Below, piece after piece: positions 7,831-14,579 of a stretch of DNA of 36,928 bases. Position numbers and translations under genes: made by a program. Below the pieces are notes generated by a model. It saw nothing but the letters and a program-made list of their open reading frames with translations. It did not search any database and was not told the origin of the DNA. How positions within the stretch are numbered: the stretch's first letter is position 1; every line of letters begins with the position of its first letter. This DNA comes from an uncultured Prevotella sp. (GTDB lineage Bacteria; Bacteroidota; Bacteroidia; Bacteroidales; Bacteroidaceae): assembly GCA_900770515.1 (NCBI GenBank), contig CAAHDP010000216.1:1-36928 (forward strand). The letters run 5' to 3'.

Positions 7831-8904
7831 ATGAAAAATAGATATGTATTATTCATGATAGCCTGTCTGTTGGGCATCCTGCTCTGCGGCTTCCAGTTTT
7901 CGGGAAGTCAGCTTCATGCTGCCAACATGCCGGGCAAGCCAACAGGCAACGAGCGCATCTTCCTGCACCACCAGGGAGCCGTGAGCCTCTTTGCCGCCGA
8001 CAAACTGAAAGAGGCGGTGGAGGCAAGTGTAGATGGCGACACCCTCTTCCTCACCAACGGCAACTACGGTTTCCTGGCGATGAGCAACGGCAAGGAAATC
8101 TACTACGGTGCCAAACCGATCACCATCAGCAAGAGCGTCTGCATCGTGGGCGAAGGAGAAGATACCTACATCGGTGCCCTCGCCATCGAAATCACGGATG
8201 CCAGGAAGGAATGTCATCTCTACGGCATCAAGTCGAACCTTGCCATCGGACAAAGTCTCGCCAAACTGGATATCCAGAAGAGCTATGTGCTGCTCAGCAT
8301 CAATGCCAGCATCGACGATACACAGCTGAAATCCAGCAAGCTGAACCTGAGTATCAACGGATGGAGCACAGAACTGAAGGCTTTCCGTGCAGAAAACTGT
8401 CTCATCAACAGCTGCAACTTCGGCATCGTTGATTCCGACAACCTGCACATCAGTCTGAACCACTGCAACATCTACGAACTGGGAGGAAGCGGCGACGACG
8501 GCGACGAATACATGAACAGTTTCAAGGGCGACATCAGCAACTCCATCATCGACCACCTGAAGGCGGTGGAAGGAGAGACCCGCTATTTCGACCCAGCCGT
8601 AACCCTGACCAACGTGCTGATCCGCAAGACATCAGAAGCCTACAATCCGTTTAAGATCTGCAAGCAGACCGGCAGTTTTGCCCTGCTCTCTAACGATGAG
8701 ATTCTCGATACCACCGGCGCCTGCCGCTGGACCACCGAGACGCTGACCTCGAAGGGATGCATCGGAAACGACAACACGGTGATGGGCGCCCTGGGAGGAA
8801 CCACTCCTTATTCGCTCACCCTCGAAGCACCCCAGCTTCAGAATCCGGTGCTCGATATCAACAGTTCCAATCATAAACTCATGTTTAATCTCGACATAAA
8901 ATGA
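7831..8904 (+). CDS. Secreted right-handed beta-helix-like protein, copy 1
   Basis: The preferred start is the ATG at 7831 (MKNRYVLF), giving 357 aa. An in-frame ATG at 7780 would overlap the previous gene and put extra residues before a normal signal peptide. The signal peptide ends near LHAAN. Next comes ERIFLHHQG...AVEASVDGDTLFLTNGNY, resembling the N-terminal cap of pectate-lyase-like beta-helix proteins, then short strands with recurring asparagines and polar turns (NSCNFGI, LNHCNIYEL, SNSIIDH). I see no clear catalytic residues of a lyase, so a binding or structural role is as likely as an enzymatic one. It overlaps its paralogue by 4 nt (ATGA), so translation is coupled. Confidence 0.72.
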   Translation: MKNRYVLFMIACLLGILLCGFQFSGSQLHAANMPGKPTGNERIFLHHQGAVSLFAADKLKEAVEASVDGDTLFLTNGNYGFLAMSNGKEIYYGAKPITISKSVCIVGEGEDTYIGALAIEITDARKECHLYGIKSNLAIGQSLAKLDIQKSYVLLSINASIDDTQLKSSKLNLSINGWSTELKAFRAENCLINSCNFGIVDSDNLHISLNHCNIYELGGSGDDGDEYMNSFKGDISNSIIDHLKAVEGETRYFDPAVTLTNVLIRKTSEAYNPFKICKQTGSFALLSNDEILDTTGACRWTTETLTSKGCIGNDNTVMGALGGTTPYSLTLEAPQLQNPVLDINSSNHKLMFNLDIK

Positions 8905-9941
8905 TGAACAGACTCTATAAATTCCTCTGCATCTGTGGCATGATGCTGACAGCTACAGTAAGCCATGCAGCCACAACAGCCGACGAGGGCAGAATCTTCC
9001 TGCAGCATCAAGGCGTCATCGCCCGCTCCTTTGCGCCAGGCGAGATGGCAAAGGCCATCGAACAGGCTGCCGAAGGCGACACCCTGCTGCTGGCTAACGG
9101 CAACTACGCCAGCAAGTTTACCATCAGCAAAAACATCTCCATCATCGGCGCCGATGCTTCCTACATCAACTGCCAGAACAGCAGCGACTGCATCGAAATC
9201 AAGTCTCCCGGCAAGGACTCGCTCAGAGTAAACCTGGAGAACCTCAATGCCACCTCCAGCAACGGACTGCGCATCGAGTTCTACAACGAGATGGAAGACG
9301 GCACCTACTATACCCTCGCCCATCCCGTGAAACTCACCCTGCAGAAGAGCCGCATCCTGGAATTCAGAACCAGCCGTGCCGACATCGCTGCGGTAGACAT
9401 CGAATGCCGCCGATGCCTGGTATCCTACATGACTTCCCTGCGCACACCAGCCAAGGCATCCTTCTACAACAGTGAGCTTATCAACCTGGGCGACTGCGAC
9501 AACATCCGCGCCAACCACTGCTACATCAAGAACCTCTGCGGAGCCGACAATTCGCTGATTACCAACTCCATCATCGGAAGCATCAGCAACACCGACTTCA
9601 ACGGCAACCCGGGCAACGGAACCAGCGTGGTAACCAATTCGCTCTACAACGCCACCGACCAGGTGTATGCCCTGCAGGACTGCATCCTCATCAAAGAGTC
9701 ACTTTTAGGAACTACGATTCCGTTTACCTGCAAGTTCACCAAAGAGCAACTGGCAGCCAGCAGTTATCTGGGCACCGACGGCACCGTGGTGGGCATCTTC
9801 GGCGGCAGCATTCCGAGCAACATCAGCGATGCAGCCACCCTGCTTGCTCCAACCAACCGTCCGCAGATAACCAATGCATCGGTAAACTGGGACGACACCA
9901 AGACCAAAGTAAAAGTGAACGCAAAAGTAACCGCAAAATAA
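8901..9941 (+). CDS. Secreted right-handed beta-helix-like protein, copy 2
   Basis: A 346-aa exported protein with a signal peptide ending at VSHAA. It is a divergent tandem paralogue of the preceding gene: both share GRIFLQHQG, a following A-rich helix and EGDTLLLANGNY before a run of short beta-strands with asparagine turns (LENLNATSSNG, SLITNSIIG, VVTNSLYN). The start at 8901 overlaps the previous stop; an ATG at 8904 is equally possible. The last ~25 residues (PQITNASVNWDDTKTKVKV) form a small separate strand pair that could dock to a partner (inference). Only 6 nt separate it from the next, much larger gene. The function is not recognised beyond the fold. Confidence 0.72.
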   Translation: MMNRLYKFLCICGMMLTATVSHAATTADEGRIFLQHQGVIARSFAPGEMAKAIEQAAEGDTLLLANGNYASKFTISKNISIIGADASYINCQNSSDCIEIKSPGKDSLRVNLENLNATSSNGLRIEFYNEMEDGTYYTLAHPVKLTLQKSRILEFRTSRADIAAVDIECRRCLVSYMTSLRTPAKASFYNSELINLGDCDNIRANHCYIKNLCGADNSLITNSIIGSISNTDFNGNPGNGTSVVTNSLYNATDQVYALQDCILIKESLLGTTIPFTCKFTKEQLAASSYLGTDGTVVGIFGGSIPSNISDAATLLAPTNRPQITNASVNWDDTKTKVKVNAKVTAK

Positions 9942-9947
9942 AAGATT

Positions 9948-12900
9948 ATGTGGAAGACATTATTTACAACAGCACTCCTCGGATGCATGACGCAAGCTGC
10001 GACAGCCGACACCCTGCAGGGCAACTATACCTACTGGATTGACAACGACATCCAGAACGCCAAGACTGCCCAGACGGCTACAGGCAATCTCTCTAACGAG
10101 ATAGACATCGCAGGCTATGCACCGGGACTACATACACTCAACATCCGCATGAAGGCAAAGGACTGCAGCTACAAATACTACAGCTACAAGTTCTACATCG
10201 CCCCATCGGAAAAGCCAGACACAACTCCGGAGGCAGAGGCAAGCCTCATCGGATATAAATACGGATTCAACGAGTCGGTGACAAACGTGAAGCTCGACAA
10301 CCTGAAGGAAATCAGCTTCACCAACACCCTCTTCGACATCCCTGCCCCTACCGAGTTTGCCAAGGTGGAAGACGGAAAGTTCTCCATCGACAAGGCTAGC
10401 AGCACCGTGAAGATGAGCCGAAAAAGCGAACTCAACTTCAGCATGCAGTTTCAGGGAAGCAACCGTCAGTGGAGCAACATCCTACACAAGGATACCGTGA
10501 TTGCCGACAACATCAACAGGCAGGCGGTGGAGCTGAAGCCATACAGCAGCATCAGTCTCGACAAGATAGGCAGGGGCGACTTCCATGCCGTGAAGTTCAC
10601 CATCGACAAGGCGAACACCTACTATCTGGTATCTTCCAAGGCGAGCAGGATAGCCCTCTACAACGAGGACGGAACCGAGATGCAGCGCTTCAGCGAAACA
10701 GATACCCAGCAGGGCAAGGCCACCTATTTCAATACGGGCACCTACTACGCCGTGGTTTACAACCTGGGCAGCAATACCAGTCTGCGCCTCTCTGACAAGC
10801 AGAATGCGATGCCTACGCCGGTCATCAACTACAAGGACGAGATGCTGAGCATCTCCTGCACCGATGCCGATGCCAAGGTATACTATACCCTCGACGGAAC
10901 AGAGCCTAATGCCCAGAGCAAGCTCTACAAGGAGGCATTCAAGCTCGACCACAACGCCACCGTCAAGGCGATAGCCATCGGCAAGGACTGTGCCGACTCC
11001 TATATCGCCACCTATCAGATAGACAGCTATGCCGTGGCAGCACCAACCATCAGCTACAGCAATCTGCACATCAGCATCACCACCCCTACCGCCGATGCCA
11101 AGATTTACTATACGCTGGACGGCACAGAGCCTACCAGCAAGAGCAATCTCTACACCGGTCCGGTGGAGCTGATGAAGAACTGCACCGTGAAGGCGATAGC
11201 CCTGCGCAACGATTACCACGACTCGCCAGTTACCACTTATCAACTGAATGTGGATAACCTGATCTGTGCCGTGCCAACCTTCAAGCGCACCGGCAACAAG
11301 CTGGAGCTTTCTACCGCCACAGCGGGTGCCAGCATCTACTACACCACAGACGGAACGGAGCCTACCACCCAGAGCCAGAAGTATGACAAGGCGATTGATA
11401 TCCAGCACAATGGAACCATCAAGGCACTTACGGCGATGGACGGACACATCACTTCTGCCACGGCTACCTTCGTAATCAGCGACATGCAGGCAGCGGCTCC
11501 GGTGATGAGCATCGTTGATGATAAACTGGTGATTTCGTGCAGCACCCCAGGTGCGGTTATCCACTATGAGATTGGCGAGGACAAGGAACCTTCGGAGTCT
11601 TCTCCTATCTATACCGAACCTATCGAGGTGACGGAGAACATGACCGTGAAGGCTATCGCCTTTGCCAAGGACTTCAACACTTCAGATGTAGCCATCTTCA
11701 GTCCATACGTCTGCAAGGTTCCTACCTTCAACGTATCCAACAACCTGCTGACCATCGCTTCGGAAACAGAGGGGGCGGAGATTTACTACACCAGCGACGG
11801 CACAACACCTACCGTGAAGAGCCAGAAATATACGGGTCCTATCAGCCTCAACCGCAACGCCACCTACAAGGCGATTGCCGTGAAGGACGGACTGCTGGTT
11901 TCCGTGGTAAACAGTTATACGGTGGATTACTTCAAGGCATCCGAGCCTACCTGCACCTTCGCCGATGGCAAGCTTACCATCAGCAGCAACATGGCGGGAG
12001 CCGTGATTCATTATGAGATTGGCGGTTCTACCCCAACCAGCAGCTCTACCATCTATACCGATACATTGACGCTGACCGACAACCGCCCAGTGAAGGCGAT
12101 GGTAACGGCAGAGGGCTTCAACAGTTCGGAGGTGATGACCTATGTGCCAGACTATTTCGCCTGCGAGCCTGTGAAGGAGGCTTCCTATAACGGAAGAATC
12201 GTGAAACTTGATGTGCCTACCGAGGATGCAGCCATCTACTACACCACCGACGGCACCGAACCAAACGATGCTTCCTTGCGCTACGACGCAGAGACTGGCA
12301 TCCTGATAGATACCCTCTGCACCGTGAAGGCTATCGCCATGAAGCAGTGGCTCAACCCATCGAAGGTGGCATCCTATACTCCTGCCTATTGCTACAACGG
12401 CAAGACGGCAAGTCTCACCGAGGCGGGCAATCTGGCGAAGGCGATGGAATGGTGCAACGGCGAACCTGCGGACAACACGCTCCAGGTAGTGGGCAGCCTC
12501 AACGCCGAGGACATCGCCCTGATTGCTTCCTTCGAGAAGCTGCAGCATCTGGATCTGGCGAAGGCGAACATCAAGGGCAGCACCGAAGGCGGAAAGGCCG
12601 TAGGCGATAACACCCTGGCAGACCAGGCATTCGCCAACATGAATCTGAAGACCGTCAGTCTGCCTGCATCGCTCACCGCTTGCGGCAAGCAGTTGTTCAG
12701 CAACAACAGGAAGTTGGCTGCAGTAACCTGGAATGCCAACATCAACATCGCCGCCGAGGTATTGGATGGCATCAACAATCCAAACCTCCTCTTGTATGTG
12801 AATGCCAAGAGTTATGCACCAGCCACCCTGAAGAACGTGGTAGCTGCGGGCGTAGCCGAGTCGATTACGCTGAGCGACATCGCCGATGGAGAAGCATCCG

Positions 12901-13721
12901 ACGGCGCCTTCTTCTGTCCTTCAGCCTTCGTAGCAAAGAAGATTACGTATACCCGTAACTTCCAGCAGTCCACGGTGATAGGAACCAGCGAGGGCAACGA
13001 GACGATTTCCCTGCCATTCGATGTACAGGAGATGACGCACGAGACCAATGGCAAGATAGCGCCATTTGCCAAGGGCTTGCCAACGGGCGAGGCGAAGCCA
13101 TTCTGGCTCTACGATTTGAGTCAGGGTGCAGCCACCTTTACCCGTGCTGCCGATATCCAGGCATACAAGCCATACATTATCTGTATGCCTAACTCGGAGT
13201 ATTATTCTGATGAATACATCCTGGCCGGCAGGGTTACCTTCTCTGCCGAGAACGCTTCTATCGGAGTAACCCGCAACGAGGTGGAGAGCAACGGTCAGAA
13301 GGATTTCGTCAGCAACTTCGATCAGTTATCGCAGCAGGATGGTGTGTATGCATTGAACGTTGGGGAGGCGTACCAGGATTACAAGCCGGGCAGTGTCTTC
13401 GTAAGTGATGCCTTTGTGGTGCATCCGTTCCAGGCGTATATCCAGAATGTAACCACCACGGCATCCCGTTGTCTGGCCGTCTTCGACGAGGCAACCACCT
13501 CCATCGAGTCGATTCCGATGAAGCAGGTAGTGGGCTTGGAAGCATGGTCAGTAGGCAAGACGCTCTATATCCACAGCGACATCACGAGATGGGTGAACAT
13601 CTTCTCTACGAAGGGCATGCTCATCAAGACCGTGAAGATTGCTGCCGGAGAAACAGAAAGCATAGAGTCTCTGCCATCCGGAGTGTATATTGTGAACCAG
13701 AAGAAGATAGCTATCAAATGA
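9948..13721 (+). CDS. Large secreted protein with seven chitobiase-C-terminal-like repeats
   Basis: A 1257-aa exported protein. The signal peptide ends near TADTL. Residues about 25-285 are beta-rich and unassigned. Seven tandem repeats of about 76 residues (about 287-815) follow, each with a version of IYYTTDGTEPT...YTGPI...TVKAIA. This is the signature of the chitobiase/hexosaminidase C-terminal domain (CHB_HEX_C_1), an Ig-like accessory module; no hexosaminidase catalytic domain is present. Repeats 4 and 6 have IHYEIG in place of YYT.DG. Residues about 818-970 are LRR_5-like (LQHLDLAKANIKG, LKTVSLPASLTACG). Residues about 970-1180 resemble the C-terminal region of the BspA proteins (VVHPFQAYIQN compares with LQPFQAFFVQK). 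The end, LPSGVYIVNQKKIAIK, is a T9SS-type tail. It is the last gene before a strong terminator and probably a long surface stalk or adhesin. Confidence 0.85.
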   Translation: MWKTLFTTALLGCMTQAATADTLQGNYTYWIDNDIQNAKTAQTATGNLSNEIDIAGYAPGLHTLNIRMKAKDCSYKYYSYKFYIAPSEKPDTTPEAEASLIGYKYGFNESVTNVKLDNLKEISFTNTLFDIPAPTEFAKVEDGKFSIDKASSTVKMSRKSELNFSMQFQGSNRQWSNILHKDTVIADNINRQAVELKPYSSISLDKIGRGDFHAVKFTIDKANTYYLVSSKASRIALYNEDGTEMQRFSETDTQQGKATYFNTGTYYAVVYNLGSNTSLRLSDKQNAMPTPVINYKDEMLSISCTDADAKVYYTLDGTEPNAQSKLYKEAFKLDHNATVKAIAIGKDCADSYIATYQIDSYAVAAPTISYSNLHISITTPTADAKIYYTLDGTEPTSKSNLYTGPVELMKNCTVKAIALRNDYHDSPVTTYQLNVDNLICAVPTFKRTGNKLELSTATAGASIYYTTDGTEPTTQSQKYDKAIDIQHNGTIKALTAMDGHITSATATFVISDMQAAAPVMSIVDDKLVISCSTPGAVIHYEIGEDKEPSESSPIYTEPIEVTENMTVKAIAFAKDFNTSDVAIFSPYVCKVPTFNVSNNLLTIASETEGAEIYYTSDGTTPTVKSQKYTGPISLNRNATYKAIAVKDGLLVSVVNSYTVDYFKASEPTCTFADGKLTISSNMAGAVIHYEIGGSTPTSSSTIYTDTLTLTDNRPVKAMVTAEGFNSSEVMTYVPDYFACEPVKEASYNGRIVKLDVPTEDAAIYYTTDGTEPNDASLRYDAETGILIDTLCTVKAIAMKQWLNPSKVASYTPAYCYNGKTASLTEAGNLAKAMEWCNGEPADNTLQVVGSLNAEDIALIASFEKLQHLDLAKANIKGSTEGGKAVGDNTLADQAFANMNLKTVSLPASLTACGKQLFSNNRKLAAVTWNANINIAAEVLDGINNPNLLLYVNAKSYAPATLKNVVAAGVAESITLSDIADGEASDGAFFCPSAFVAKKITYTRNFQQSTVIGTSEGNETISLPFDVQEMTHETNGKIAPFAKGLPTGEAKPFWLYDLSQGAATFTRAADIQAYKPYIICMPNSEYYSDEYILAGRVTFSAENASIGVTRNEVESNGQKDFVSNFDQLSQQDGVYALNVGEAYQDYKPGSVFVSDAFVVHPFQAYIQNVTTTASRCLAVFDEATTSIESIPMKQVVGLEAWSVGKTLYIHSDITRWVNIFSTKGMLIKTVKIAAGETESIESLPSGVYIVNQKKIAIK

Positions 13722-13756
13722 TAGTCCATCCCGATTATCTGGGATTTAAGCGAAGA

Positions 13757-13792
13757 AATAAGAGGGTGTGGCTTGTGCCACCCCCTCTTATT
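13757..13792 (+). terminator. Intrinsic terminator of the first cluster
   Basis: A 16-bp stem with one mismatch: arms 13757-13772 and 13777-13792, loop TTGT. T-rich sequence ends the 3' arm and follows it. It lies 35 nt after the stop of the large repeat protein and closes the operon-like series that begins at 291. Confidence 0.85.
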
Positions 13793-13857
13793 TTAAATTA
13801 ATACCTGCCACTCTCCGTGTTTTCTTCCGCCAATACGTAATACCCGATAATTATGTG

Positions 13858-13920
13858 TATCTTTGCAGCGTCAGCTCCCACCAAGCCTCTCAACGAAGCT
13901 CAAATGCGTGGGGCTTTTTT
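13858..13920 (+). ncRNA. Possible small RNA between the two clusters
   Basis: A -7 box TATCTTTG (13858-13865) is followed about 45 nt later by a terminator-like end. AGC-T-CCCAC (13873-13881, T bulged) pairs with GTGGGGCT (13908-13915), and six Ts run from 13915 to 13920. A transcript of roughly 45-50 nt with no sensible ORF would result. There is no TTTG at the normal -33 distance, so the promoter is weak on sequence grounds. No known RNA family is recognised. Confidence 0.35.
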
Positions 13921-14028
13921 ATATATATATATACGTTTACCCCAAAAATTCTCCGAAGTTATAAAGCATTATATTTCTTTTAATCTTTTCAACTACAGAC
14001 TTTTATATAGTTTTATCAATTAGATTTT

Positions 14029-14151
14029 AGTCGGAATCATTGCATATTTTTCCGACTGTAATTAGGATTTTTATTCCGCTAGGCGTCCCTGCGGATTGAA
14101 ATCCGCAGTAAAAAAGGTTCGACCTATCAAACCGGGGGATTTTAATCCCCC
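14029..14151. repeat. Series of REP-like inverted repeats
   Basis: Three hairpins sit in row. AGTCGGAA (14029-14036) pairs with TTCCGACT (14050-14057). CTGCGGATT (14089-14097) pairs with AATCCGCAG (14100-14108). GGGGGATT (14134-14141) pairs with AATCCCCC (14144-14151). The last two share the GGATT...AATCC core and look like the short palindromic repeats found in Bacteroidota intergenic regions. There are no T-runs after them and no gene between them. Confidence 0.55.
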
Positions 14152-14209
14152 AACAATCGACGAGATCTTCAAAACAAGACGTTTAAGAAGCAAGTTACAA
14201 GAAACCACT

Positions 14210-14281
14210 AAGTTTTTTTGATGGAAAATGAAATTGAACCAAATTGAACCAATCCACTTTCGTTTTTTTTTCGTACCTTTG
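14210..14281 (+). promoter_or_regulatory. Promoter of the second BspA cluster with tandem TGAACCAA sites
   Basis: TGAACCAA occurs at 14235-14242 and 14245-14252, again with a 10-bp period, and a -7 box TACCTTTG lies at 14274-14281, exactly 21 nt after the second site, as in the first cluster. There is no TTTG -33 box at normal spacing. The block 14210-14252 matches 128-170 at 41 of 43 bases, including the run of seven Ts and GATG. Sequence between the sites and the -7 box differs between loci, so the conserved part is specifically the repeat block, its spacing and the -7 box. Confidence 0.6.
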
Positions 14282-14299
14282 CCGGCGAAAAGGTAATAT

Positions 14300-14314
14300 T
14301 AGGCGAAAAGCCTA
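14300..14314 (+). promoter_or_regulatory. Leader hairpin of the second BspA gene
   Basis: TAGGC (14300-14304), loop GAAAA, GCCTA (14310-14314). Like the hairpin at 211-239 it lies just after the -7 box and before a shared stretch close to GGCGAA...ATGATA. The sequence differs but the position and shape are kept. Confidence 0.4.
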
Positions 14315-14350
14315 TGAACTGGCGAATGATAATAAAAATAACTTAATAAA

Positions 14351-14546
14351 ATGAATGGCTTATGACATAAGAATACTTCGACTTCATCGAGCACATCCTT
14401 TCTTGCTCCTGTTCGCCCCCTCCGGGGACGCTTGGAGAGAGTGTGACTGCTATCCGCAGGTTCCATTCCCTTCGGTCATTCCACCAGCGGTTATTCACAT
14501 TCGCCCCCTTCGGGGACGGGAAATGGCACTGGAGAAATTCAATTAA
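14351..14546 (+). repeat. Repeat-bearing insertion in the 5' leader of the second BspA gene
   Basis: The leader from -7 box to ATG is about 300 nt here but about 90 nt in the first cluster. The extra part holds two near-identical GC-rich units, 14412-14430 and 14500-14518 (TTCGCCCCCTTCGGGGACG, one base different), each able to form a CCCC...GGGG hairpin, plus a third CCCTTCGG at 14468-14475. A four-codon uORF (ATG at 14351, stop TGA at 14363-14365) sits at its start. Both flanks resemble the uninterrupted first leader, so this is probably a small repetitive element inserted between promoter and gene. Confidence 0.5.
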
Positions 14547-14579
14547 GAATAAAAAACAAAATTAATTAAACAAAGAAAT

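Larger units (their letters stand above)
13793..14579. other. Noncoding region between the two BspA clusters
   Basis: I find no convincing protein gene here. In order it holds the possible small RNA, an AT-rich stretch with a dinucleotide (AT) run at 13919-13932, three REP-like hairpins, the second copy of the BspA promoter, a leader hairpin at 14300-14314, and a leader segment with GC-rich repeats at 14351-14546. A 63-codon reading frame at 14355-14546 is only the translation of those repeats. Confidence 0.7.

Noticed and set aside
10482..11564. A 360-codon open frame on the minus strand inside the repeat protein
   Set aside because: It is opposite a well-supported gene with seven clear repeats. 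Its length follows from GC-rich codon use in the + strand gene, and no recognisable protein results.
13768..13983. A 71-codon frame starting inside the first cluster's terminator
   Set aside because: The start is in the terminator stem and the frame covers the small-RNA candidate and an AT run. There is no support for coding.
14355..14546. A 63-codon frame in the leader of the second BspA gene
   Set aside because: It only translates the GC-rich repeat units, has no plausible start context and no protein-like pattern.
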